From positions 1-52,844 of the forward strand of contig NZ_JALPRX010000080.1 of the NCBI RefSeq assembly GCF_023223525.1: a stretch of DNA of 52,844 bases. The letters are read 5' to 3'. The position numbers and the translations under genes were made by a program. The notes beneath the pieces were generated by a model, which made no database searches, was not told the origin of the DNA, and saw only the letters and a list, made by a program, of their open reading frames with translations. The stretch is from Roseomonas acroporae. GTDB taxonomy: Bacteria > Pseudomonadota > Alphaproteobacteria > Acetobacterales > Acetobacteraceae. Positions within the stretch are counted from its first letter, which is position 1. Every line of letters begins with the position of its first letter. This document shows positions 18,486 to 26,534 of this stretch, piece by piece.

Positions 18486-20087
18486 TCAGGAGGCCAGGAA
18501 CACGTCGTCGAAGCTCGCATGCACGCCGGTGCCGGTCTGGATCACGTTGCGCAGCTTCTTGTCCGTCACGGTCGGGTAGGCGACCTCGACCACCCAGAGC
18601 AGCGGCACCTCCTCCACCAGCAGGTGCTGCACCTCGCTGAACGCCTTCTGCCGCTCCGCCGCCGTCGCCGCGGTGCGGCCGGCCTGGAACAGCTCGTCGA
18701 CGCGCGGGTTGGAGTAGCCCGCCGTGTTGGTGAAGGTGATCTTCTGGATGTTCGAGGTCACGTAGGAACGCTCGACGCCCAGGGTCGGGTCGCCGAACTG
18801 GTAGAGCACGTTCGCGGTCGTCTCGTAGTCCCAGTTGGCGACGCGGCTGGCCCAGGTGCCGGCATCGGTGCTCTCCAGCGTCACGTCGATGCCGATCTGG
18901 CGCATCGCCTGCCGGAAATACTCGCTCATGCGGTTCCAGATCTCACCATAGGGCGGGATCAGGTGCTTCAGCGCGAAGCGCATGCCGCCGGCGCCGGGCT
19001 TGTGCCCCGCCTCGTCCAGCAGCTTCTTCGCCTTCGCCACGTCGAAGGGCGGCAGCTTCGCGGTGGCGTCGTAGAAGCGCGTGGTGGAGGCGATCGGCCC
19101 GGTCGCCGGCCGGCCCAGCCCGAACCACAGGCGCTGCACGATGAAGTTGCGGTCGAGCGCCATGCTCATCGCCTGCCGCACGCGCTTGTCGGCGAGCGGC
19201 CCGACGCGCTGGTTCAGGTCGTACCAGAAGAGCGGCGAGAAGTACTCCCAGCCCGCCGTCGTCACCGCCAGGTTCGGCTTGGCCCGCAGCGCCGGGATGT
19301 CGAAGGGCTCGATGTCGGTCGCCGTGGTCATCACCACCTGGCCGGATTCGATCGCGAGCCGTCGGCTCTGCCCGTCCGGCACGATGCGCCAGAGGATGCC
19401 GTCGAGATAGGGCTTGCCCGGCTTCCAGTAGCCCTCGTAGCGCTCCATGCGCACGAAATTGCCGCGCTGCCATTCGACGAAGCGGAACGGCCCGGTGCCG
19501 ACCGGGTGCTGCACCGCCGGCGCGGTGCGGAAATTCTGCCCCTCGAACAGATGCTTCGCGACGATCGGCATGGCGGTCGCGTCGAAGCAGAGCAGGAAGG
19601 GCTCGAAGGGCTGCTTCAGCACGAAGCGCGCCGTGTGCGGGTCGGGCGTCGTCGCCTCGGCGATGCCGGCCAGCACGCCGCGCAGGCGCGGCGCCACCTC
19701 GCGGTTGAACTGCATCACGGAGAAGACGACGTCATCCGCCGTGAATGGCTTGCCGTCGTGCCAGGTGACGTTCTCCTCCAGCTTGAACACGTATTCCAGC
19801 CCGTCCGGCGAGACGGTCCAGCTCTTCGCGAGCTGCGGCAGCGGCTCCAGCTTCGGGGTGAATTGCAGCAGCCCCTGGGTGATCTTGGTGCCCGCGATCA
19901 GCGTCGGCGTCTGGTTGTTGACGCCGATCTGGAGCACCGGCGGCTCGGGGTTGAGGATGGTGGTCAGCATGCCGCCGCGCCGCGGCGTGACGCCCTGCGC
20001 CAGCGCCGCGCCGGCGCTCATCAGCACCGGTGCGGCGGCGGTGGCGCCCAGGGTGGCGCCCAGCAGGTTGCGACGGGTCAGTTCCAT
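18486..20087 (-). CDS. Family-5 extracellular substrate-binding protein (first paralogue)
   Basis: A 533-residue DppA/OppA-like binding protein. It has a twin-arginine signal (TRRNLLGATLGATAAAP, cleavage after AALAQ) and then the mature opening GVTPRRGGMLTTILNPEPPVLQIGVNNQTPTL. Family motifs include AKSWTVSPDGLEYVFKL and NVTWHDGKPFTADDVVFSVM, plus the transporter-facing VRQAMSMALDRNFI. Its neighbour at 20,170-21,762 is clearly a paralogue, sharing motifs from signal to C-terminus (HASFDDVFLAS versus HACFDDVFLAA). Two binding proteins feeding one permease suggest a broadened substrate range. Tat export implies folding before secretion. Confidence 0.93.
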   Translation of the reverse strand: MELTRRNLLGATLGATAAAPVLMSAGAALAQGVTPRRGGMLTTILNPEPPVLQIGVNNQTPTLIAGTKITQGLLQFTPKLEPLPQLAKSWTVSPDGLEYVFKLEENVTWHDGKPFTADDVVFSVMQFNREVAPRLRGVLAGIAEATTPDPHTARFVLKQPFEPFLLCFDATAMPIVAKHLFEGQNFRTAPAVQHPVGTGPFRFVEWQRGNFVRMERYEGYWKPGKPYLDGILWRIVPDGQSRRLAIESGQVVMTTATDIEPFDIPALRAKPNLAVTTAGWEYFSPLFWYDLNQRVGPLADKRVRQAMSMALDRNFIVQRLWFGLGRPATGPIASTTRFYDATAKLPPFDVAKAKKLLDEAGHKPGAGGMRFALKHLIPPYGEIWNRMSEYFRQAMRQIGIDVTLESTDAGTWASRVANWDYETTANVLYQFGDPTLGVERSYVTSNIQKITFTNTAGYSNPRVDELFQAGRTAATAAERQKAFSEVQHLLVEEVPLLWVVEVAYPTVTDKKLRNVIQTGTGVHASFDDVFLAS

Positions 20088-20169
20088 CCGTGGGCCTCGA
20101 TCCGGTGATGCTGCGCCGCGAAGCTAGCCCCGCCCGGCCGTGTGCGGCAAGGCGGCGTGCGGCCGCCCC

Positions 20170-21762
20170 TCATGCCGCCAGGAACACGTCGTCGAAGCAG
20201 GCATGCACCCCGGTGCCGAGCTGGATCACGTTGTGCAGCTTCCTCTCGTGGATGGTGGGGAAGGCCATCTCCATCAGCCAGATCTGCGGCACCTCCTCCA
20301 CCAGCAGCTTCTGCACGGCACTGAACGCCTTCTGGCGGTCGGCCGGGTCCGCCGCCTCGCGCGCCTCGGCGAACAGCGCGTCCACGCGCGGGTTGCTGTA
20401 GCCGCCGGTGTTGGTGAAGGTCACCTTCTGGATGTTGCTGGAGACGTAGGTGCGCTCCACGCCCAGGCTCGGGTCGCCGTACTGGTAGACGAAGTTGATG
20501 CTGGTCTCGTACTCCCAGCCCGCGATGCGGCGCGCCCAGGAGCCGGCATCGGTGCTTTCCAGCACGAGGTCGATGCCCACCTGCCGCAGCGACTGCTTCA
20601 GGTACTCGGAAAGCCGCGACCACACCTCGCCGTAGGGCAGCACGAGGTGCCTGATCGTGGCCCGCACCCCGCCCGCGCCCGGCTTCAGCCCGGCCGCGTC
20701 CAGCAATTGCGTCGCCGCGCGCACGTCGTATTTCGGCATCTGCGCCGTGGCGTCGAAGAAGCGCGTGGTCGAGGCGACCGGGCCGGTCGCCGGCTTGCCG
20801 ACGCCGAACCACAGGCGCTGCGCGATGAAGTCGCGGTTGATCGCGTGCGCGATCGCCTGCCGCACGCGCACATCGCCGAGCGGCGCCACGCGGTGGTTGG
20901 TCTCGATCCAGGAGAGCGGCGAGAAGTACTCCCAGCCCTTCGTCTGCACCTCCAGGTTCGGCTGCGCGCGGAAGCGCGGCACGTCGAAGGGCTCGATGTC
21001 GTTCGCCTGCGAAAGGATCGCCTGCCCGGTCTGCAGCGCCAGCGCCCGGCTCTGGCTGTCGGGCACGATGCGGTAGATGATTGCGTCGAGATAGGGCTGG
21101 CCCGGCTTCCAGTAGCCCTCGTACCGCTCCAGCCGGATGAAGTTGCCGCGCTGCCATTCCCCGAACCGGAACGGGCCGGTGCCGATCGGGCGGGCATTGG
21201 CCGGGTTGGTGCGGTAGTCGGTGCCGTCATAGACGTGCTTCGGCACGATCGCGACCGTCGTCACGTCGAACATCAGCAGGAAGGGCTCGAAGGGCTTCTC
21301 CAGCGTGAAGCGCACCGTGTGCGCGTCCTCCGCCACGGCTTCCCTGATCCGGCTGAAGATGCCGCGGGCGCGCGGCGCCAGCTCCATGTGGAACTTCATC
21401 ACCGAGAAGATCACGTCCTCGGCGGTGAAGGGCTTGCCGTCATGCCAGGTGACGTTCTCCTGCAACCGGAAGGTGTAGGTGCGCTTGTCGTCCGACAGCG
21501 CCCAGCTCTTCGCCAGCTCCGGCAGCGGCTCCAGCGTCGGCGAGAATTTCAGCAGTCCCTGGTAGATCTTGCTCGCCGCGATCAGGGTCGGCCCCTGGTT
21601 GTTGACGCCGAGCACCAGCACCGGCGGCTCCGGCGTCAGCATGGTCTGCAGGGTGCCGCCGCGCCGTGGCGCGATTCCCTGGGCCAGCGCCTCCTCCAGC
21701 CGCAGCAGGGCCGGCGCCGCGGCGGCGGCGGCCAGCAGGGAGCGGCGTGCGAGCAGCGTCAT
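20170..21762 (-). CDS. Family-5 extracellular substrate-binding protein (second paralogue)
   Basis: A 530-residue paralogue of the preceding protein and the first gene of the minus-strand operon. The twin-arginine signal is MTLLARRSLLAAAAAAPALL with likely cleavage after EALAQ. The mature start GIAPRRGGTLQTMLTPEPPVLVLGVNNQGPTLIAASKIYQGLLKF aligns closely with its neighbour, as do NVTWHDGKPFTAEDVIFSVMKF and VRQAIAHAINRDFIAQRLWFGVGKPATGPV. The reading frame continues open for about 3 kb upstream, antisense to comM, but that extension is not coding; the signal peptide fixes the start at 21762. It ends 82 bp before the first paralogue. Confidence 0.93.
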   Translation of the reverse strand: MTLLARRSLLAAAAAAPALLRLEEALAQGIAPRRGGTLQTMLTPEPPVLVLGVNNQGPTLIAASKIYQGLLKFSPTLEPLPELAKSWALSDDKRTYTFRLQENVTWHDGKPFTAEDVIFSVMKFHMELAPRARGIFSRIREAVAEDAHTVRFTLEKPFEPFLLMFDVTTVAIVPKHVYDGTDYRTNPANARPIGTGPFRFGEWQRGNFIRLERYEGYWKPGQPYLDAIIYRIVPDSQSRALALQTGQAILSQANDIEPFDVPRFRAQPNLEVQTKGWEYFSPLSWIETNHRVAPLGDVRVRQAIAHAINRDFIAQRLWFGVGKPATGPVASTTRFFDATAQMPKYDVRAATQLLDAAGLKPGAGGVRATIRHLVLPYGEVWSRLSEYLKQSLRQVGIDLVLESTDAGSWARRIAGWEYETSINFVYQYGDPSLGVERTYVSSNIQKVTFTNTGGYSNPRVDALFAEAREAADPADRQKAFSAVQKLLVEEVPQIWLMEMAFPTIHERKLHNVIQLGTGVHACFDDVFLAA

Positions 21763-22071
21763 TCCATCAGGACTCCCGATCGTGGCGCCAGGCCGGCCGT
21801 CGCGGCGGCGCCCTGTTGGCGGCATGGGAAGCAAGCACCGGGCCACGCGCCGCCGCCGGCCCGCCCTCTCCACCCGACGGTACAGGCCCGACGGTACAGG
21901 ACCGATGGTACAGGACCGATGGTACAGGCCCGATGGTACAGGCCCGATGGTACAGGATAGACGATCCGGTGCCGCCCGTGTCCCGGCGTCGGGACGCGCG
22001 TCGCCGATCCGGCGCATCCCTCGCGACATCCCCTCTTGGCCATCGAGGGCGACGCTGCCTAACCTCCCGCC
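21763..22071. promoter_or_regulatory. Divergent control region between the Dpp-type operon and the HDAC-like gene
   Basis: This 309-bp gap separates two divergently transcribed units and should hold both promoters. Its main content is the 14-bp tandem array at 21,879-21,961. No convincing -35/-10 pair was seen; the stretch from 22,030 to 22,071 leads directly into the plus-strand gene. Confidence 0.5.
21879..21961. repeat. Tandem array of six 14-bp units
   Basis: Six copies of a 14-bp unit start at 21879, 21893, 21907, 21921, 21935 and 21949. The consensus is GGTACAGGMCCGAY, with GGTACAGG unchanged in all six and variation only at the ninth and last bases until the final decayed copy. A partial unit precedes the array. 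Three units span 42 bp, about four helical turns. The array lies 117 bp upstream of the second binding-protein gene and 111 bp upstream of the HDAC-like gene. Confidence 0.95.
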
Positions 22072-23100
22072 ATGCAGGTGTTCGCCCATGCCTCCCATCG
22101 AGGCCATTCGCCGCAATTCTTCCTCCAGCGCGGCACGGTGCGCCGCAACTTCGAGGTGCCCGCGCGCGCCGAGGCGCTGCTCGCCGCCGTCCAGCGCATG
22201 GGGCTCGCGCCGGTCACGCCGCCCGCCGCCACGCGCGCGGCGCTGGAGCGCGTGCACACGCCCGACTACCTCGAATTCCTCTCGACCGCCGCCGCCGCCT
22301 GGGCCGCGCTGCCGGAGGCGGGGCCCGAGGCGGTACCGAACATCCATCCCACGCCCGAGATGCTGGCCCAGGGCGCGCGCCCCTCGGGCACCATCGTCGG
22401 GCAGGTCGGCTGGTACACGGCCGACACCTCCTGCCCGATCGGCCCCGGCACCTGGGAGGCGGCGATCGACGCCGCCGGCTGCGCCCTGGCCGCGGCCGAT
22501 TCCGTCGGCAGCGGCGGCGGCGCCTACGCGCTGTGCCGCCCGCCCGGCCACCACACCTACGCCGCGCGCGCCGGCGGCCACTGCTACCTGAACAACTCCG
22601 CCCTCGCCGCCGAGACGCTGCGCCGCAACGGCGCCCGCCGCGTCGCCGTGCTCGACATCGACAGCCACCACGGCAACGGCACCCAGGGCATCTTCTGGGA
22701 GCGCGGCGACGTGCTCACCGTCTCCGTCCATGGCGACCCGAACCGCTACTATCCCTGGTATGTCGGCTTCGCCGAGGAACGCGGCGCCGGCGCGGGGGAG
22801 GGGGCGAACCTGAACCTGCCGCTCGCCTTCGGGTCCGACGACGCCGCCTGGCTCGGCGCCGTCGAGGCCGGGCTCGCCCGCATCGACGCCTTCGGCCCCG
22901 ACGCGCTGGTGATCGCCCTCGGCTTCGACGCCTCCGAGCACGAGCCGCTGGCGGCGCTGAAGGTCACCGCCGAGGGCTTCGAGCGGGCCGGCGCCGCCAT
23001 CGCCGCGCGCCGCCTGCCCACCGTGCTGGTGCAGGAGGGCGGCTATGCGGTCGAGGTGATCGGCGGCCTGCTGGAGCGCGTGCTCGGCAATTTCGCCTGA
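22072..23100 (+). CDS. Histone-deacetylase superfamily amidohydrolase, acetylpolyamine amidohydrolase-like
   Basis: A 342-residue arginase/deacetylase-fold zinc hydrolase. The catalytic dyad is His160-His161 in CRPPGHH. The zinc ligands are Asp197 and His199 in LDIDSHHGNGT and Asp286 in LGFDASEHEPL. The glutamate-rich insert and GWYTADTSCPIGPGTWEAA near 112-132 match bacterial acetylpolyamine amidohydrolases, which remove acetyl groups from N-acetylated polyamines or small amides; it has nothing to do with chromatin here. It is divergent from the Dpp-type operon across the repeat array. With that operon's M20 and M81 hydrolases, it makes three different amide-cleaving enzymes in one locus. 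Confidence 0.9.
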   Translation: MQVFAHASHRGHSPQFFLQRGTVRRNFEVPARAEALLAAVQRMGLAPVTPPAATRAALERVHTPDYLEFLSTAAAAWAALPEAGPEAVPNIHPTPEMLAQGARPSGTIVGQVGWYTADTSCPIGPGTWEAAIDAAGCALAAADSVGSGGGAYALCRPPGHHTYAARAGGHCYLNNSALAAETLRRNGARRVAVLDIDSHHGNGTQGIFWERGDVLTVSVHGDPNRYYPWYVGFAEERGAGAGEGANLNLPLAFGSDDAAWLGAVEAGLARIDAFGPDALVIALGFDASEHEPLAALKVTAEGFERAGAAIAARRLPTVLVQEGGYAVEVIGGLLERVLGNFA

Positions 23101-23113
23101 TCGACGGTTGGGT

Positions 23114-23141
23114 TTGACGGGGAAACATTCCCCTGTAGGTT
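23114..23141 (+). promoter_or_regulatory. Candidate comM promoter with an embedded palindrome
   Basis: TTGACG at 23114-23119 and TAGGTT at 23136-23141 are spaced 16 bases apart just before the comM start. Between them lies the perfect inverted repeat GGGGAA-ACA-TTCCCC at 23119-23133, positioned as a repressor operator would be. With the GTG at 23149 the message would have almost no leader. Confidence 0.35.
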
Positions 23142-23148
23142 GCGATGC

Positions 23149-24666
23149 GTGAGCAGCATCGCGCGCGTCGTCACCTTCGCCTTCGACGGCATCCGGGCCG
23201 TGCCGGTGCAGGTCGAGGTCCAGATCGCCGCCGGCATCCCGGCCTTCCTGCTGGTCGGCCTCGCCAACAAGGCGGTGACGGAGAGCCGCGAGCGGGTGCG
23301 CGCGGCGCTCGCCGGGCTCGGCCTCTCCCTGCCGCCGAAGCGCGTGCTGGTGAACCTCGCCCCGGCCGATCTCCAGAAGGAGGGCTCGCATTTCGACCTG
23401 CCCATCGCGCTCGCCGTGCTGGCGGCGATGGGCATCCTCGGGCGCGAGGAGATGGCCGGCTACGCGGCGATGGGCGAGCTGGCGCTGGATGGCTCGATCC
23501 GCCCGGTGGCCGGCGTGCTGCCCGGGGCGCTCGGCGCCGCGCAAGCCGGGCTCGGCCTGATCTGCCCCGCCGCGCAGGGCGGCGAGGCGGCCTGGGCCGG
23601 CGATGTCGAGGTGCTGGCCGCCGACAGCCTGCCCGCGCTGCTGAACCATTTCCGCGGCACGCAGGTGCTCTCGCCGCCCGCCCTGCCGGCGCCCGAGCCC
23701 GGCGGCTGGTCCGGCCCCTGCCTCTCCGAGGTGAAGGGGCAGGAGACGGCCAAGCGCGCGCTGGAGATCGCGGCGGCCGGCGGCCACGCGCTGCTGTTCG
23801 TCGGCAGCCCGGGTTCCGGCAAGTCGATGCTCGCCGCCCGCCTGCCGGGACTGCTGCCGGACCTGACGGCGCGCGAGGCGCTGGAGGTCTCGATGATCCA
23901 CAGCGTCGCCGGCCGGTTGCAGGAAGGCCGGCTGCTGCGCCGGCCGCCCTTCCGCGAACCGCACCAGTCGGCGAGCCAGCCGGCGCTGGCCGGCGGCGGC
24001 AACCGCGCCCTGCCGGGCGAGATCAGCCTGGCGCATCACGGCGTGCTGTTCCTCGACGAGCTGCCGGAATTCCCGCGCCCCGCCATCGAGGCGCTGCGCC
24101 AGCCGCTGGAGACCGGCCGCACCACGGTCAGCCGCGCCAACGCGCATGTCACCTACCCGGCGCGCTTCCAGCTCGTCGCGGCGATGAACCCGTGCCGCTG
24201 CGGCTTCCTCGGCGACGCCGCGCGCGAGTGCGGGCAGGCGCCGCGCTGCGGCGAGGCGTACCAGGGCCGCCTCTCCGGCCCGATCCTCGACCGCATCGAC
24301 ATCACCGTGGAGGTGCAGCCGGTGCCGCCGGCGGCGCTGCTCGGCCTCGGCGGCGGCGAGACCTCGCGCGCGGTGGCGGGGCGCGTGGGCGAGGCGCGGC
24401 AGCGGCAACGGGCGCGCTACGGCGAGGACGGGCCGCGCTGCAACGGCGAGGCGTCGCAGGCGGTGCTGCAGCGGCACCTGCGCGCGGAGCCGGCGGCGCT
24501 GGCGCTTTCCGTCTCGGCGGCCGAGCGGCTGCGGCTTTCCGCGCGCGGGCAGGAGCGGGTGCTGCGGGTGGCGCGCACCATCGCCGACCTGGCGGGGCGG
24601 GAGGCGGTGCTGCGGGCCGACGTGGCGGAGGCGTTGGCGCTGCGGCACCGGGCGGCGGGGCGGTAG
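23149..24666 (+). CDS. comM: YifB/ComM family Mg-chelatase-like AAA+ ATPase
   Basis: A 505-residue ComM-type hexameric helicase, implicated in branch migration during natural transformation in other bacteria. Order of domains: N-terminal Lon-protease-like fold (residues 1-170, NLAPADLQKEGSHFDLPIALAVLAAMG), AAA+ core with Walker A GSPGSGKSM and Walker B GVLFLDELPEF, a zinc-type cysteine cluster NPCRCGFLGD...CGQAPRC, then RLSGPILDRIDI and the C-terminal LSARGQERVLRVARTIADLAG. GTG 23149 is chosen because the product SSIARVVTFAFDGI aligns with family N-termini; a TTG three codons earlier is in frame. Function in DNA uptake is inferred from the family. Confidence 0.93.
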   Translation: MSSIARVVTFAFDGIRAVPVQVEVQIAAGIPAFLLVGLANKAVTESRERVRAALAGLGLSLPPKRVLVNLAPADLQKEGSHFDLPIALAVLAAMGILGREEMAGYAAMGELALDGSIRPVAGVLPGALGAAQAGLGLICPAAQGGEAAWAGDVEVLAADSLPALLNHFRGTQVLSPPALPAPEPGGWSGPCLSEVKGQETAKRALEIAAAGGHALLFVGSPGSGKSMLAARLPGLLPDLTAREALEVSMIHSVAGRLQEGRLLRRPPFREPHQSASQPALAGGGNRALPGEISLAHHGVLFLDELPEFPRPAIEALRQPLETGRTTVSRANAHVTYPARFQLVAAMNPCRCGFLGDAARECGQAPRCGEAYQGRLSGPILDRIDITVEVQPVPPAALLGLGGGETSRAVAGRVGEARQRQRARYGEDGPRCNGEASQAVLQRHLRAEPAALALSVSAAERLRLSARGQERVLRVARTIADLAGREAVLRADVAEALALRHRAAGR

Positions 24667-24972
24667 GGGGGAAGGCGGCGCCTCCTCTCGAACCCAACCG
24701 CCTTCCCCAGGCCCATCCGCCCTCTGGGGAAGGCGCCGCCTTCCCCAGACCCCATCCGCCCTCTGGGGAAGGCGCCGCCTTCCCCAGACCCCATCCGCCA
24801 GGAGGGCGAGGCCCTCCTGGACCTCTGTTCGTTTGGGCATCGGTGTTGCCGGAGCCGGGATGCCTCTTTCCGGAAAGGGGTTTCCAAAGGGGCTTCGCCC
24901 TTTGGTGGGGTCCAGGGGCAAGGCCCCTGGCGGGGTCCGGGGCGGCGCCCCGGGCGTGCCGCGCGGCACGCC
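24667..24972. repeat. Intergenic cluster of GC hairpins, including a 38/39-bp tandem repeat
   Basis: This gene-free stretch separates comM from the Rieske gene on the other strand. Units beginning at 24698, 24736 and 24775 repeat with a period of 38 then 39 bp. Where units join, CTGGGGAAGGCG and CGCCTTCCCCAG form perfect 12-bp stems (24724-24748 and 24763-24787). Further stems are CCAGGAGGGC/GCCCTCCTGG around GAG (24798-24820) and CCAGGGGC/GCCCCTGG around AAG (24912-24930). The spacer CCCATCCGCC recurs. It probably also ends transcription of both converging genes. Confidence 0.9.
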
Positions 24973-25425
24973 TCACGCCTCGACGACCACGTACTCGCCC
25001 TCGACCTGCACCGGGAAGGTTTCCGCCTGCAACGCGGCGCCGCTCGCCACCTCGGCGGGGAAGGCGCGCACCTTGATCCGGCGCGGGTCGATCACCGAGC
25101 GGCCGGTGCGGATGTCGAATTCCCAATTGTGCCAGGGGCAGCGGATGATCTCGCCCTGGCGCGAGTAGTGGTAGCGCCCCGGCTCGCTCGACTGCACGAG
25201 GCCGGTGGTGCGGCCGGCGCACAGGCTGCCGCCATTGTGCGGGCAGCGGTTGGCGATGGCGAAGAACTCGCCCGCGAGGTTGAACACCAGGATGTCGCGC
25301 CCGCCGATGGCGACGAGCTTGCGCCCGCCGGGCGGGATCTCGTCGGTGGCGGCGACGACGTGGCGCGTCGCGACGGCGCGGGCGGGGGTGGGCGGCGTGC
25401 CAGGTGGGGTGGCGCCGGCCGGCAT
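24973..25425 (-). CDS. Rieske [2Fe-2S] ferredoxin-like protein
   Basis: A 150-residue protein with one Rieske domain. The cluster ligands are Cys61 and His63 in CPHNGGSLC and Cys96 and His99 in CPWHNWEF. It has no catalytic oxygenase domain, so it should be a soluble electron carrier or regulator subunit. The first 20 residues are proline/alanine-rich and not a clear signal peptide. Its ATG shares a base with the stop of the upstream amidohydrolase (TGATG), so it is co-translated as the last gene of a three-gene operon. No Rieske oxygenase large subunit is in the window. Confidence 0.9.
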   Translation of the reverse strand: MPAGATPPGTPPTPARAVATRHVVAATDEIPPGGRKLVAIGGRDILVFNLAGEFFAIANRCPHNGGSLCAGRTTGLVQSSEPGRYHYSRQGEIIRCPWHNWEFDIRTGRSVIDPRRIKVRAFPAEVASGAALQAETFPVQVEGEYVVVEA

Positions 25426-26534
25426 CAGAGGAAGCCGTACACGGCGCGCGCGTTGCCGCCGAGGATGGCGCGGCGCTGCGCGGCGGTCAGGGTGGCGGGG
25501 AGGGCGGTGCGGGGATCGTCGAAATCCCAGTGCGGGTAGTCGGTCGCGAAGAGGATGCGGTCCTGGCCGAGCCACTCCATCACGTCGAGCAGGTGCGAGG
25601 CCGCCTCGGGCTCCTCCATGGGCTGGGTGGAGACCCAGAAATGCTCCTTCAGGTACTCGGAGGGGGCGCGGGTGAGGTGGGGGACCTCGGCCTTCAGGTG
25701 CTTCCAGTGCTTGTCGAGGCGCCAGCCGAGGGCGGGGATCCAGCCGAGGCCGCTCTCGATCATCACCACCTTCAGCTTCGGGAAACGCTCGAACACGCCT
25801 TCCACGATCATCGAGACGACGAGCGCCTGGCAGGAGGTGGCGTGCTCGGTCATCTCCTCGATGTAGAAGGAGGGCCAGCCGCCGTTCGTCAGCGCCCAGC
25901 CGCTGTAGCCGAAGACGTGGATGCCGATGGGCAGGCCGGCTTCCTCCGCGGCCTCGTAGATCGGCCAGTAGCGCGGGTTGCCGAGCGGCTCGGCGGTGCG
26001 GCTCATCAGCAGGACATGGGCGAAATTGGGGTCGCCGGCGCGGCGGCGGATCTCGGCGGCGGAGGCGGCGCCGTCCTCGTAGGGGACGACGACGGAGGCG
26101 CGCAGGCGCGGTTCGGGGCGGCAGAAGGCCTCGACCTGCCACTCGTTCACGGCGAAGGCCATGGCGGCGGAAAGGCCGTTGTTCTGGTCGCCCTGGCCGA
26201 TGCCGAGCGGGTTGAGGATGCCGTGCGCGATGTTGCACTCGTCGAGGCACTGCGCGCGCAGCAGGTCGAGGTCGGAGCCCGGGCCGCCCTCGGCGGGCCA
26301 GGAATCGACGCGGCAGGCGAGGGGCTGCGCCTTGGGAAAGACGTAGCCCTTGTTGAAGCCGTGCCGGGCGCGCAGCCCGTAGGTCTGGAGGTAGTTCCAC
26401 CAGCGCTCGGTCATGTAGGGGCGGAAGTCGGCGAGGCTGCGGGCGCGCGGGTGGATGTCGCAGTCGAGGATGGCGATGCCGGCGTCGGGGCCGAGGACCC
26501 CGGCGCGTGCCTGGATGGGGCTGACGACGTTCAT
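25425..26534 (-). CDS. Amidohydrolase-2 family metal-dependent hydrolase or decarboxylase (second of pair)
   Basis: A 369-residue TIM-barrel protein of the Amidohydro_2 family, which includes ACMS decarboxylase and gamma-resorcylate-type decarboxylases. The N-terminal metal motif is DCDIHP (Asp26, His28, the DxH variant of HxH). Later elements are GLPIGIHVFGYSG, KLKVVMIESGLGWIP and the C-terminal LFATDYPHWDFDDP with the metal-binding aspartate. Its start overlaps the stop of the paralogous gene upstream by four bases. The reaction is probably hydrolysis of a lactone or amide, or non-oxidative decarboxylation of an aromatic acid; the sequence does not decide. Confidence 0.88.
   Translation of the reverse strand: MNVVSPIQARAGVLGPDAGIAILDCDIHPRARSLADFRPYMTERWWNYLQTYGLRARHGFNKGYVFPKAQPLACRVDSWPAEGGPGSDLDLLRAQCLDECNIAHGILNPLGIGQGDQNNGLSAAMAFAVNEWQVEAFCRPEPRLRASVVVPYEDGAASAAEIRRRAGDPNFAHVLLMSRTAEPLGNPRYWPIYEAAEEAGLPIGIHVFGYSGWALTNGGWPSFYIEEMTEHATSCQALVVSMIVEGVFERFPKLKVVMIESGLGWIPALGWRLDKHWKHLKAEVPHLTRAPSEYLKEHFWVSTQPMEEPEAASHLLDVMEWLGQDRILFATDYPHWDFDDPRTALPATLTAAQRRAILGGNARAVYGFL

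Noticed and set aside
18486-21762. A recent gene duplication or assembly artefact giving two binding proteins
   Set aside because: The two proteins align end to end but differ at many positions and have different signal peptides, so this is an old paralogous pair.
21879-21961. Reading the 14-bp array as a CRISPR
   Set aside because: The units abut with no spacers, are far too short, and no cas gene is present.
22072-23100. A chromatin-type histone deacetylase
   Set aside because: The family name is misleading: length and the GWYTADTSCPIG insert match bacterial acetylpolyamine or small-amide hydrolases.
24698-24820. Reading the 38/39-bp repeats as a CRISPR
   Set aside because: The repeats are contiguous with no unique spacers between copies, and the sequence is an extended hairpin series.
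21763-24969. A very long open frame continuing upstream of the second binding protein, antisense to the HDAC-like and comM genes
   Set aside because: High GC keeps antisense frames open. The twin-arginine signal peptide fixes the real start at 21762, and the extension has no recognisable domain while the plus-strand genes have clear ones.
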